A DNA stretch of 29,711 bases, taken from positions 1-29,711 of the forward strand of contig CAXKVV010001060.1 of the NCBI GenBank assembly GCA_964058805.1, read 5' to 3'. Below, in pieces: positions 1-9,670 of this stretch. A model generated the notes under the pieces. It was not told the origin of the DNA and did no database searches. It saw only the letters and a list, made by a program, of their open reading frames with translations. The DNA comes from Schoenoplectus triqueter. Taxonomy: Eukaryota > Streptophyta > Magnoliopsida > Poales > Cyperaceae. Position numbers and translations under genes: made by a program. Numbering within the stretch: position 1 is the first letter of the stretch; every line of letters starts with the position of its first letter.

Positions 1-1073
1 ATTGAACTAAAATTTGCACACCGGATATAGAATTTTGAAATTTTAACTGATGAGCCGTTTGCTCAAACTAAATAGCAATGGGAATTGAGACAATAGTTGT
101 GCATTGTCTTGTTGTCCCCCGGATTCACCCAAAAATAGTTATAGATGCTGTAGATGTGTACAATAATAAGTAATATAATAACAATAATCAATATAATTAA
201 TATATGATAAATTATAAAATAATAGCAAAAAAATTAGATCTATTTGAGAGTTAAAATTTACATTTGACATATTATATCTATCTGTTTAAATGAGAAGGGA
301 GAAAACTATACATGAAACACAAAATTAAAATAGATGAAGAGATTTAAATAAAATCATGATAGACTTGAAATATGTTGTCATCCGAATTTCATATAATAGG
401 ATTGTGTTATTTTAATCATGATCGTTGGATTTGAGATGAATGATCTCTGTTATGCTGAAGAGAGAGCGAAAAAGAGAGAAGAAAGAGAAAATTTCATCCA
501 AAATTTTCAAAACTGAATCGATGATCTCGATTGGAATAACAAAACTCTGTTGTTCTGAAGAATAACAACAGATTCGGATCCATTGTGAAATGACATAGCT
601 AAAAAACACACGAGTTAACCTCCTTTATGTAGCATGAATTACAAAAATAAATTATTTCAAAATTATATTGTATTATATTAGAAGTACATATTCATATCTA
701 ATTGAAAATTTTCTAATTTCACATCTATCATTTTGTAACTACTCTGAAAGGAAAATAAAAGTACGGTTTAGTTTGGGTAAATAAAAGAGTCAATCTAGTA
801 TCCTCTCTTTGCAATGATGGTCTAATTTGGATATGAAAGACATATTATTAAATGAGATCAATGAAAATCCAGTATGTGAACCATAATGTGATATTGAACA
901 TATCTATCATAATATTTTGCTACGATTCATGCAATATCTTATTGAAAATTACAATTGCAGTAACCTGGATATTTCGTCTGGACCCGCGAAACTTTTTTTT
1001 GTCGTCATTCGTCACTATTCTATATTGACTCAAAATAACAGGAAATAAAAATGACATTTGTTTTAGTCTGAAA
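1..1073. other. AT-rich intergenic spacer, no gene seen
   Basis: No coding region, RNA gene or transposon end can be supported here. The stretch is AT-rich and stops are frequent in all frames. An open frame of 65 codons on the minus strand (412-609) has low-complexity composition (Phe, Ser, Ile rich) and no recognisable domain. The segment 440-590 contains two loosely similar pieces built around 'CTGAAGA', which may be an old local duplication. Confidence 0.6.
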
Positions 1074-1105
1074 GGGTGTAGGAGAAAATTCATTACCTAA
1101 ACAGA

Positions 1106-1179
1106 AGATTCAACATGTCATTAATTAATAGAGTTAAAGACAACGCAATAGACAAATTAATTAATGACATGTTGAATCT
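1106..1179. repeat. Perfect 24-bp inverted repeat (hairpin)
   Basis: Arms 1106-1129 and 1156-1179 are exact reverse complements (24 bp) around a 26-nt loop (1130-1155). The arm contains AACATGTCATTAATTAA. A third, partial copy of the arm start, GAGATTCAACG, follows at about 1203. The element could be the core of a foldback transposon or a small hairpin locus. I see no flanking target duplication. The pairing is directly visible; a function is not. Confidence 0.85.
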
Positions 1180-1273
1180 CTTTTCCGAATAATTTAATGA
1201 AGAGATTCAACGCGTCTTCTTTTCTTTTTTGACGGTGAGCGGAAATTTAATTTCCTTTTGAAATAAATTATTC

Positions 1274-1423
1274 GGAAATCATAAATAAGGCATATCTGAT
1301 ATGTGAAAAAAAATGAGTAATTTGGAAATTTTAAATCAGCTATATGTGCTGTGGAAAAAAAAAGTAATGAGTTAGAAATTTGAAATCAGGCATATCTGAC
1401 GTGTGAAAAAAGAAATGAATTAT
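1274..1423. repeat. Imperfect tandem repeat, 3 copies of 50 bp
   Basis: Three diverged copies begin at 1274, 1324 and 1374, an exact spacing of 50 bp. Each has a GGAAAT/AGAAAT start, then AAATCAGGCATATCTG or a variant, then GTG followed by an A-run. Copies 1 and 3 are more alike than copy 2 in the middle segment. It is a local minisatellite of no known role. Confidence 0.7.
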
Positions 1424-1426
1424 TTT

Positions 1427-2356
1427 TCTGAAAGAGTTTGGAGAAAATAATACTTCAATTCATTTTTGAACAAATCAAACAATATTGTTCCAAAAATAAA
1501 TTATTATCATTTCTTAGTTATGGGCAATAGAGGCGTTACAATCACCTGTGCCGACCATTAGCAATTACCTTCGAAAATTTACGTACACGGTGTGCAGTGA
1601 ATTATAATCTATCAATTTTAAAAAGTGTATAATTAACAATGATTAATGTTGATGATAAGTAGTGTCAATTAATGACCATGATAATAAGTATATACGATAA
1701 TTACCTAGATGTACGAGTGTTAACATATTAGGTTAAGTCATCATTATTTTTTTTTATTCGACTCATTTAAAAAAATTTACCCGACTCATTTAAAATCGAT
1801 AAAAAAAAATTTACCCAATCCACTAATTTGTGTTAATTTTCTCTATTATTCAGAAAAAAAAACTGTACGCGTTTCAAATAAAAAGCTGAAAGTCACTAGA
1901 TCTATAAATTTGAGAACGATGATCCTTCTACATGTTGTAACATTTATGATTCTTGACAGTAAAACTTCTTCCTCAAGTTAAAAAAAAAGTTTTACGATCA
2001 AGATTCATGACACTTGGTCATAAAACTTTCAGTTGATTTTTTTTCATTTTATTTTTCTGTGTAAAAGCTTCAAGCCTTGAAGATCTTAATCAGATATCTT
2101 TAAGTACCTGCCCAGAAATTTTATTGTCGACATGAAAATGGTTAAATGACAAATATAATAGTTAACCGTCAATTTTAACATAGATGTGAAGTGCTTATCG
2201 GAAAAAGTGAGGAGACAAATTGCGTATGTTAAGACTTGCACTTTACTATTTTGCAGTACAAATTAATTAGAAGAGGGACATTTCACTAAAATAGGAAGAT
2301 CGTCCATTTTAATCCGTTCAAATAAATATCCAAATCGTTCAATTCATTATAAATAA
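1427..2356. other. AT-rich spacer with small repeats
   Basis: No gene is supported. The stretch holds a short 23-bp tandem duplication starting CGACTCATTT (at 1759 and 1782) and the imperfect hairpin listed at 1944-2012. Poly-A and poly-T runs are frequent. Nothing else is recognisable. Confidence 0.6.
1944..2012. repeat. Imperfect inverted repeat, about 25-bp arms
   Basis: The left arm (about 1944-1967) and right arm (1987-2012) pair with a few mismatches. Shared blocks are TCTTGA and GTAAAACTT. The loop is about 19 nt. It is likely a remnant of a small foldback element, with no other evidence of function. Confidence 0.6.
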
Positions 2357-2817
2357 CTAGCTATATACCCGCGCGTTGTAGCAAACTCTTTTATTTAACT
2401 ATTAAAATATTATAAAATAAAAAAAATCATATTTATCTAATATTAAATTATAAATTCACCAAATTATAGGGAAAACCTATAATAAAGACTATATGTAATC
2501 TTGGATGAGATTTTTGCACAATGAGTTTCATGATTTTTATGGCAAGAAAAATAAATTATTCTAACATATATTATCACCATTAATTTCTTACCAAATATGC
2601 ACAAGGTTTCTATATAAAAAACAATATTATGGAAATAATAGTATTTAAGGGAAATAAATGGAGAGAAAAAGGGGATCAATGGACGCGATCACATACGTTC
2701 GATCAACCAAAAATAAATATTAGCCGTCTAATTGAGGGATAAAATGGGTATAATAAAAAATGACCATGACAAAAAATGGACCCTCTAATTCCTAGATGCT
2801 TTATATAATAGTATAGA
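2357..2817 (-). mobile_element. Non-autonomous Helitron-like element, copy 1
   Basis: Read on the minus strand, the element starts TCTATACTATTATATAAAGC (at 2817) and ends CGCGCGGGTATATAGCTAG (at 2357). A 5' TC and a 3' CTAG (CTRR) end with a GC-rich patch just inside the 3' terminus are what is known of plant Helitrons. The end also sits between A and T, as Helitron insertions do, without a target duplication. It is 461 bp with no Rep/helicase coding capacity, so it would depend on an autonomous partner. A closely related copy lies in the opposite orientation at 5535-6002, which fixes both ends by comparison. Helitron assignment is inferred from the ends; the homology of the two copies is directly seen. 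Confidence 0.75.
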
Positions 2818-2820
2818 TTA

Positions 2821-3171
2821 GAAGGAAATCCGTTCTTGTGCAGGATAAACATACTTTTAAGATCTTGTGCGTACTATGGTACTTCGTGAAACACAAAATT
2901 TTCCGTATTTCACGTCTGTATCTCAAATTTAAAAATCCAAAGGGCTGATCCAAACCGTTGAACACGATATTTATATTGAAATATTTTGGAGATGAAATTA
3001 TATATATTATTTTGATTTTTTTTGTTATTTTTTAGATGAATATTGATCTAATGATTTTTGTACTATTCAATACTAATGTATTGAATGATTTTTCACCCAT
3101 CTAAAAAATAACAAAAAATGCAAAAAACAATGCAGAGGGTGGGGACAACGCAAGAACGGTAAAGAGGGATT
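2821..3171. mobile_element. Possible foldback miniature element next to the Helitron
   Basis: The ends show weak inverted similarity: CCGTTCTTGTG near 2830 against the reverse complement of CGCAAGAACGG near 3150-3160. Inside lies a strong 21-bp inverted repeat (3018-3038 with 3098-3118). It directly abuts the Helitron-like end at 2817. No target duplication was found, so the borders are uncertain. No coding capacity. Confidence 0.45.
3018..3118. repeat. Nested hairpins: perfect 21-bp stem plus 9-bp stem
   Basis: Arms 3018-3038 and 3098-3118 are exact reverse complements (21 bp, containing TTGTTATTTTTTAGATG). Within the loop, ATTCAATAC (3065-3073) pairs with GTATTGAAT (3078-3086) around TAAT. 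The two stems could form a cruciform or a long hairpin transcript, as is usual inside foldback miniature transposons. Confidence 0.8.
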
Positions 3172-3564
3172 TTTATTAGGAGCTATTATCAGCATCTATA
3201 TTTTATAGCTAAAACATTTATAAGGACCGTTAAAGTTTTAAATAAAATCAATCCATCAGTTCATTTAATAAAAAGTGATTTATAAAATATAATATTTTTT
3301 AGAGTAAAACTGTCTAGTGGTAGTTTCTTTTACAGTCTAAAATAGTTAGTGCTAATTTATTCGTTTGATATTTTTAAATTATTTTTTTATTAATGTGTGG
3401 GAAATAAGAGTTAACTGAAGCGAAAATAAAAAAAGCTTATATGTTCATCTCTACCATTGATTTTATTTAGTTTTTATTTTGTACCTCCTGATAGAGATAT
3501 TTGAAACATTTAACATGTTGAGTGAAATGAAAATGACCAAATTTATTTCTTAAGTGCTTTATAA
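3172..3564. other. AT-rich spacer, nothing recognised
   Basis: No open frame of note, no terminal repeats and no RNA gene seen. Confidence 0.55.
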
Positions 3565-3902
3565 TAACTACAATTGTAAATTGAGTTTCGCCGTGATGAT
3601 ATATTTCTCAAATAATTAACTGAAAATATAAAATATATTTAATAAAATTTCACATTAAGGAAAATTTTAAATATATATTTTAAATGCTAAAGATATATAA
3701 TAATAATTATTATTATCAATAATATAACAAAACATATGATAATTTTAAAAAGGATAATAAAAAAATTTAATTATTTTATGAGTTGAATTTTACCTTAGAT
3801 ATATTACACATGTTACTTTAAATAAGAAGAGAAAAAAACTATGTATAAATCATAAGTGATTGAAATTTATTTTAAATAAAATTCAATAATGAAGAAATTT
3901 TG
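3565..3902 (+). repeat. Dispersed repeat B, copy 1
   Basis: This AT-rich segment is similar to 9174-9446 in the same orientation. Landmarks shared in order are TGTAAATTG, TTTAAATGCTAAAGATATA, AATAATAATTATTATTAT, ATATGATAATT, TTAGATATATTA (TTAAATATATTA in copy 2) and ACACATG. The second copy is shorter and has diverged by substitutions and small deletions. No terminal repeats are evident, so the element class is unknown. No coding potential. Confidence 0.65.
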
Positions 3903-4021
3903 ATGATGATGATGTGTCACTTAAGCTTATGGGCGACCGTAAGTTTAAATTCACCATGAATTACTGATTCAATCCTTGAAATGTGATTATTAATATTCAA
4001 TATGGTAACAAGTCTGTTCTA

Positions 4022-4450
4022 TGAGCGATTTTTTTAATTAATTATTAAAATAATATTATTTTTAATAATAAGAGTGATTAAATTAAAATTTAAAAATGTG
4101 AATGACAGAATGTCTCTATCAGTGACGCTTTATAAACGCGTGACTAACAATGACATCTTTTATTTTTTTTACTTTTTAATTATTAAAAAAACACATCAAC
4201 ACCAGTGGGAGTGGCGCATTCTCCCACTGGCGGAAAACTTTAGGATGCAAAATTAGATGTAAGAACTTTACAAAGTTAAAAAAGATATAAGATGTAATTT
4301 TTAGTGACGTGTTTATCCAAATCCGTCAGTCAGATTAGTGTGTTTACAAAGCGCCATTGATAGTATTCGCTTTATTTTTTTATTTTAATTTAATCACTCT
4401 TATTATTAAAAATAAAATTATTTTAATAATTAATTTAGAAAATCGTTGCA
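4022..4450. mobile_element. Long-TIR foldback miniature element, Mutator-like
   Basis: Left arm 4022-4140 and right arm 4330-4450 are inverted copies. The outer about 70 bp (ATTAATTATTAAAATAAT and AATAAGAGTGATTAAATTAA blocks) pair closely. The pairing continues inwards through CTATCAGTGACGCTTTATAAAC against the reverse complement of GTTTACAAAGCGCCATTGATAG. GTTCTA flanks both sides (4016-4021 and 4451-4456), extending imperfectly to 9-10 bp, consistent with the 9-bp target duplications known for Mutator-like elements. It is 429 bp, with no transposase. A 60-codon open frame inside is not a gene. Confidence 0.75.
4202..4230. repeat. Perfect 10-bp GC-rich hairpin inside the foldback element
   Basis: CCAGTGGGAG (4202-4211) pairs perfectly with CTCCCACTGG (4221-4230) around a 9-nt loop. 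It sits close to the centre of the 4022-4450 element and is strikingly GC-rich against its surroundings. The following GGCGGAAAACTTT resembles a segment at 7449-7479. It may be the hairpin tip of the foldback. A terminator role is unlikely in this plant-like context. Confidence 0.85.
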
Positions 4451-4456
4451 GTTCTA

Positions 4457-4867
4457 TTGATCGGTCGGTCTTTGAATAAATAAATCAGAAAAACTACATA
4501 AAAGGAAAAAATGACACGCAGGCCGGCAGGCGGCTCTGTTGGAAGAGAACACGTGGCTTAACTGGAAAAAGAAGTGTACTACGTCTAGATGCATAGTTGT
4601 TTGGTACCTCGAAGGTTCGATGCAAATGAACCGAAGGCCCCAATTTAAGAAATATATCCCATCATCAAAACTGAATTACAACGGCAGGCAATAATATTTT
4701 TATTAACTTCATAATTGGTATACATATTATTAACTTCATAATTGGTATACATGTTATTAACTTCATAATTTGGTCGTCCATTTAGTTTCAGATAATTAAC
4801 ACATTGTATAAATATTTTATCAAAAAACTTGCATCAGGGTCGGCCCTGAAGGAGTGAAGGGGCACAA
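4457..4867. other. Spacer with a more GC-rich patch; contains a tandem repeat
   Basis: Positions 4510-4640 are less AT-rich than the surroundings and contain a CACGTG hexamer (4550-4555), the G-box core bound by plant bZIP and bHLH factors. With no gene nearby the match may be chance. TCAGGGTCGGCCCTGA near 4835 is a palindrome typical of some plant element ends. No coding frame is supported. Confidence 0.45.
4702..4774. repeat. Tandem repeat, 27 bp x 2.7
   Basis: ATTAACTTCATAATTGGTAT starts at 4702, 4729 and 4756, giving an exact 27-bp period. The third copy is partial and has one extra T. Near-identical copies suggest recent slippage. Confidence 0.9.
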
Positions 4868-4876
4868 AATTGAACT

Positions 4877-5336
4877 TAGGGCTGTCAATTCTTGACCTGA
4901 TCCGATAGGTTAATCTTATCCGATTTGAATCTGATCCGACCCGATATGATCCGAAAATAAATGGGTCAGGTATTGGTTTAATTTTTTGATCCGAATCGGG
5001 TCGGATCGGGTTTGGGTCAACCCGACATGACCCGATTAATTATATTTTTTGAAGTAATTTTATGATTTAATACTAATTAAATCTTAAATACACACTAATT
5101 ATATACTAATTAAGATTAATTATAAATTAATTAATATTTTATTACTTAAAATTATATAAAAATAATTAATAAATATTTAATTATTTTACACGGATTGGGT
5201 CGAGTCAACCCGTGACCCGTCGGGTTGGGTATGAGTCAAAAAAATTGACCCGAATTTAATCGGGTCGGGTTCGGATCGAGTCAAAAAAATAATAAAATAA
5301 TATAACCCGACCCGAACCTGACCCATTGACACCCCT
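4877..5336 (+). mobile_element. CCCGACCCGA-rich foldback family A, copy 1
   Basis: The element starts TAGGGCTGTCAATT and ends ATTGACACCCCT, an inverted terminal pair. Subterminal regions are dense in GGGTCGGGT/ACCCGACCC words on both arms, with an AT-rich centre between. A 7-of-9 match between AATTGAACT (4868-4876) and AATTTAACC (5337-5345) could be a decayed target duplication. Related copies lie at 8081-8494, 9671-10614 (inverted) and 29556-29711 (inverted, partial). The 9-bp duplication of copy 3 suggests a Mutator-like mechanism. A 60-codon minus-strand frame here is only the repeat read through and not a gene. Confidence 0.75.
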
Positions 5337-5534
5337 AATTTAACCCACAAGTCATTCAAATTCATCAATATTTTTTGTGATTAACCAATCCCTTGCTCTG
5401 GAAGCTGAAAATGATAAAAATGTGTTGGTATTTATTGGGGAATTAAATTTACTGCTCATCTGAGTATTAAAATTTTGTCATTGACTAATCATTATTATTC
5501 AATAAAGATTCTTTTAAAATTCAACGTTTTAAAA

Positions 5535-6002
5535 TCTATACTATTATATAAAGCATCTAAGAATTGGAGGGTCCATTTTTTGTCATTGTAAATTTTTATT
5601 ATACCCATTTTATCCCTCAATTAGACGGATAATATTTATTGTTGGTTGATCGAACGTATGTGATCGCGTCCATTGATCCCCTCTTTCTCTCCATTTCTTT
5701 CCCTTATATACTATTATTTCCATAATTTTTGTTTTTTATTTAGCAACTTTGTGCATATTTGATAAGCAATTAATGGTGATAATATATGTTAGAATAATTT
5801 ACTTTTCTTTCCATAAAAATCATGAATCATTAACTCATATTGTGCAAAAATCTCATCAAGATTAAATATAGTCTTTATTATATGTTTTCTCTATAATTTG
5901 ATGAATTTATAATTTAATATTAGATAAATGTGAATTTTTTTATCTTATAATATTTTAATGTTTAAATAAAAAATTCTGCTGCAACGCGCGGTATATAGCT
6001 AT
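5535..6002 (+). mobile_element. Non-autonomous Helitron-like element, copy 2
   Basis: It is homologous along its whole length to 2357-2817 in the opposite orientation. It starts TCTATACTATTATATAAAGC. It ends GCGCGGTATATAGCTAT, where copy 1 has GGGTATATAGCTAG: one G of the GC patch is lost and the terminal CTAG has become CTAT. Copy 2 may therefore be an older or end-mutated insertion. Shared internal words include GAACGTATGTGATCGCGTCC and GCACAAAATCTCATC-like stretches. Length is 468 bp, with no coding capacity. Confidence 0.75.
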
Positions 6003-6124
6003 TCTATATAATGCAAAATTGGTTGAAAGAGTCCGTGGATGCATTAATTAAGTAAACATGAGCATGCAACTTTTACATATATTGGTTTGTGTAATGTGTA
6101 CCAATTTTTACGTATTAAATAATG

Positions 6125-6475
6125 GAGTGTTGTTATCGTGTTTAGCTAAGTAGACTTAAGTCTATAATTTTAAATTAAAAATCAATAATTTGAACTATTT
6201 AATCTAATGTTCATATTAAAATATATTAATAAATCGAATTTAATATATTTTTTCTCTTTTTTCTGACATGGAGAAAATGATTTGACCTGAAAATTCTAGT
6301 TCATCAAAAAATAACGATTTTCAAACCATAAAAATAGCAAAAATATAAAATTTATTTTGCTAACATACTTTAATATGAAAATTATATTGAATGGTTCATT
6401 TCGAATTTAAAAATTATATATTTGAGTTTAAAATACTGACCATATAATGCTTCATAAAACAGCATAACACAACTC
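6125..6475. mobile_element. Foldback miniature element
   Basis: The left arm (6125-6245) and the reverse complement of the right arm (6330-6475) align with mismatches. Shared blocks are GAGT.TTGT.AT at the tip, then TTTTAAA, GAAC.ATT.AAT and TTCATATTAAA.TAT further in. The centre contains a pyrimidine-rich run and TCATCAAAAAATAACG. The flanks TAAATAATG and TATATAATG may be a decayed duplication. The tips are diverged, so I do not assign a superfamily. Confidence 0.55.
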
Positions 6476-6746
6476 TTATATAATGATCCCTACACATATT
6501 TAATTACATTTTTTTTTTAATTTTGTGTTGTTTTATCAGCGGTAAAACTTGAAAGAAAATCATCTCTTTTTTTGTGATATGTATGAAGTAGAACTAAACA
6601 GTTGTTCACTCGTACATCTGTCCACTAAATCAAATAAAGTCATCAAGATTCGCATATGCATCAATCATAAAATGAGTTATCTATGCTAGGAGTTTGGAAG
6701 TGCTTTTCTTAATACAGACTACATATTTCGTGGATTAATCGGTAAC

Positions 6747-7240
6747 GTTTGGTCTAAATCTGCTATTATTTTTGTTCAATAATAAAACTCTACTTTTAAA
6801 TAAAAAAAGAATATAATAAATTCTGAAAAATAAAAAAAGTCTATAGATATATTCTTTAACTTTTGTTCAATAATAAAACTCTACTTTTAAATAAAAAAAG
6901 AATATAATAAATTCTGAAAAATAAAAAAGTCTATAGATATATTCTTTAACTTGTAAATTAATATCCTGAAAAAATTTTATGTAATTTTATTGATTTTTGA
7001 TAGTTCATTCAAGATCATTAAATTAAAACGGTTGCAAACATTAATGAAAGACCGTTAAATTTGATAATCTTTGATGAACTATCAAACCTTAATGAAATTG
7101 CATAAAATTTAACGGGCTATCAATTAACAAGTAAAAGAATATATTAATGAACTTCTTCCTATTTTTCAGATTTTTATATTTATTTTGATTTAAAAGTAGA
7201 ATTCTATTATTAATAAAAATAATAGCGAATTTGGTTCCAG
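6747..7240. mobile_element. Foldback miniature element with internal 91-bp duplication
   Basis: The outer arms pair: AATCTGCTATTATTTTTGTT near 6767 against the reverse complement of ATAAAAATAATAGCGAATTTGG near 7214-7234. They continue through CTCTACTTTTAAAT against TTTAAAAGTAGAATTC. A second inverted pair lies inside (TTGATAGTTCATTC near 6998, GATGAACTATCAAA near 7073). One arm carries a tandem duplication (6771-6951). A fragment of the same family lies at 13185-13345. No transposase and no clear target duplication. Confidence 0.65.
6771..6951. repeat. Tandem duplication, 91 bp x 2
   Basis: 6771-6861 is repeated at 6862-6951. The copies are almost identical, differing by one A in an A-run, so the duplication is recent. 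It starts TTTGTTCAATAATAAAACTC and lengthens the left arm of the foldback element, leaving the right arm with a single equivalent. Confidence 0.95.
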
Positions 7241-7248
7241 TATCGTTT

Positions 7249-8080
7249 CATATGATTGTGCGTCATATTTACACATTCGATTTTTTTTTTCAATTATGTA
7301 GAACTTAGGTTTTACATTTTATAAAATGATTTTTTAAAAAAAGTTCACAATGAGTAAATATTTGTTGAATAATAATTGGTTTAACTCATATGTTAACAGA
7401 AATTTACTGTTCACATATGAAGAGCAACTTCCCCTCCATTCGGTGGCGGGCACCATCCCTCCTGGCTGAAAGTTTTTTTCAAAATCACCCTTATAATTAT
7501 ATATATATATATCCAAAAATATATGTTTATATTAAAAAAATTCAAATTTTGTCCGGAGAAATTCTTACCATCCAAATTTAAATATGCTTAATTCAAGTAG
7601 CGAAAGAATGATTCTCTAATGTAGTTTCCACGTCCAAAGTTCCAATAGATTTTTGCATCAAATAGCTAACTTCTTACCATCCGAATTTAATTCTTGTTAT
7701 TCTTGAAATAAATGAAAATGATGTATTAGATATTTAGATCATAACATAACTCTAATTTCATACCTTCAATATAATTAATTTTGAAACGTGAGTACAAGTG
7801 TGAAATGAATTAGACAATGAAGAACAGGTGTTAGAATAAAATTCACACACAAACCTTTTGAAGGCCACTTGGAAAATTTGTGGATGACGAGCGGACCCGC
7901 CATTATTCCATTGGATCATCCTTATTTGGTAGCATCAAGTAATTTGTTGTGTTGCTATCAAGTGCGCCTTCTGGCGTCCGCGTCGGAGAAGGCCAGGCAA
8001 AATCAAATCTTAAATTCTTAACCAACCGACTCCATCTCCAAAGACCAAATTTCGGGGATGGAAACAAAGAGGAAAGTATC
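7249..8080. other. Spacer with two GC-rich patches, no gene seen
   Basis: At 7429-7479 a GC-rich patch (GGTGGCGGGCACC, CTCCTGGCTGAAAGTTT) resembles the hairpin core at 4209-4243. At 7966-7993 GCCTTCT pairs with AGAAGGC around a GC-rich loop. Short open frames on both strands between 7334 and 7581 overlap each other and look like chance. The rest is AT-rich spacer. Confidence 0.5.
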
Positions 8081-8494
8081 TAGGTCTCAATTATTGACGA
8101 CAAGGTTAATTTGATCCCAATGTTATTGATTTGATCTGATATGACTCAAAAATAAATAGATCGAGTATAACTTTTTTTTTTAATTCGAACTGTAACTGAT
8201 GTGATCCAATTAATTATGTTTTTGAAGTGATTTTATGATTTAGTACCAATTAAATTTTAAATATATATTAATTATAAATTAATTAAGATTAATTAGTATT
8301 TAACTATTTAAAATAATATAGAAATAATTAATAAATATTTAATTATTCTACACGTGTTCAGGTCGACCCGTAACCTAGTCAGGTCGGATATGATTCAAAA
8401 TTTTTTGACTTAAATATAATTGAGTCCGGTTTAGATCGGATAAAAAAATAAAAAATAATGATGATCGACCCGAAGACGACCTGACTCGACGGCT
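8081..8494 (+). mobile_element. Foldback family A, copy 2 (decayed)
   Basis: It is collinear with 4877-5336: a TAGGTCTCAATT start, TGATCTGATATGACTCAAAAATAAAT, the shared AT-rich centre (AGTGATTTTATGATTTAGTAC, AATTAATAAATATTTAATTATT), then GGTCGACCCGTAACC and GACCCGAAGACGACCTGA near the end. Many of the CCCGACCC words have mutated to TCGACCC or similar, as expected for an old, methylated copy losing C to T. The target duplication is not convincing. An 80-codon minus-strand frame overlaps the right end and is not a gene. Confidence 0.7.
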
Positions 8495-9173
8495 AAAGAT
8501 ACCAAATCTAATTTGAAGTCACCGTTCATGCATAAGTTGCTAAGGATGGAGTTAGGCTGGTGTATAAAATTTTGTACATACCTCAAAATATATATAATTT
8601 GAGAATTAGTCTTTAATTTAGTTTTAAAGTTTATACTCTGGTTGAATTTAGATGAAAATTTATTTATGAACATTTAAAAGTTAAATAATTTAGAACCTCA
8701 TCTTTATTTAAGAATATAAATTGTTCAAATTTTATTTTATCATGATTGGAATTCAAATTCAGGTTACTATAAAAAATTATAAATCAAATCCTGTAAAATA
8801 TCAAAATTTAGTAGACCTTTTAATTTTTTTAGATTTCTGAGAGAGAGTTAATTTGGTATATGAATTATTTATTTTCTTCTTATCTTTACCCAATTTTAAA
8901 AATTCTGAAAAAAAAAGTTAAATATAAAGATTTTTGATATTATATAAGATTCTGATATGTAGAATTTATTGAGCAACTTAAATTTAAACTACAAACACAA
9001 TAAAGAAGAAAAATGAGGCATTTATATTTCGGACAATATATAAATATTTGTGTTGTAGCTCAAGTCACTAATTAAGGATGTTAAAAAAAGCTATAGTCGC
9101 ATGATTTATGAAGAAAAAAAGAGGATTGACTTGATTTCTGTCGTACTTTTGCATTTTCATTATATATTATTCA
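8495..9173. other. AT-rich spacer, nothing recognised
   Basis: No open frame, terminal repeat or RNA gene is supported. Composition is strongly AT-rich with many A and T runs. Confidence 0.55.
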
Positions 9174-9446
9174 TAACTAGAGCTGTAAATTGGGTTTTGC
9201 GCGATAAAAAGTCTTTAAATTAAAAACTTTAAATGCTAAAGATATACAAAATAATAATAATTATTATTATAATCAGTAATATATGATAATTATAAAGGAT
9301 TATATAAAAAAGTTTGATCATTTTAAAAGTTATATTTCATCTTAAATATATTATACACATGACTTCAAACGGTGACAGAAAAAATTATATATAAACTATT
9401 GAATTCAAGTTAATGAAAAATTTAAACAAAAATCAGTAATGGAGAT
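9174..9446 (+). repeat. Dispersed repeat B, copy 2
   Basis: Similar in the same orientation to 3565-3902, with the same order of landmarks (TGTAAATTG, TTTAAATGCTAAAGATATA, the AATAATAATTATTATTAT block, ATATGATAATT, ATATATTATACACATG). It is about 65 bp shorter because of internal deletions. Element class unknown. Confidence 0.65.
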
Positions 9447-9661
9447 GGCATGTTTAAAAAGTCCTCTTTATGTATTAAAATTGATAATTAAACCTTAACG
9501 CAGCTTGACAGCCGTAAAGGTAAATTTTTAGTCCGAAAAGACAAAGGGCTTAATGAGAATATTCTTAGTTAATCCGTATATATTGCTTCTGAGTCATATT
9601 ATTTACAAATTTCCATGGTGTAAATTGACACAAAACCCGTCTAGTTAGCACACAACTGTGT
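9447..9661. other. Short spacer before the nested elements
   Basis: No gene seen. The last bases (9662-9670, GTGAGAGGT) are the left target duplication of the family A insertion that follows. Confidence 0.6.
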
Positions 9662-9670
9662 GTGAGAGGT

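Noticed and set aside
4550..4555. CACGTG G-box as a promoter element
   Set aside because: No gene or transcription start can be supported nearby; a hexamer of this kind occurs by chance in 30 kb.
8431..8673. 80-codon minus-strand open frame
   Set aside because: It overlaps the end of a decayed foldback element and has low-complexity Asn/Ser/Phe-rich content.
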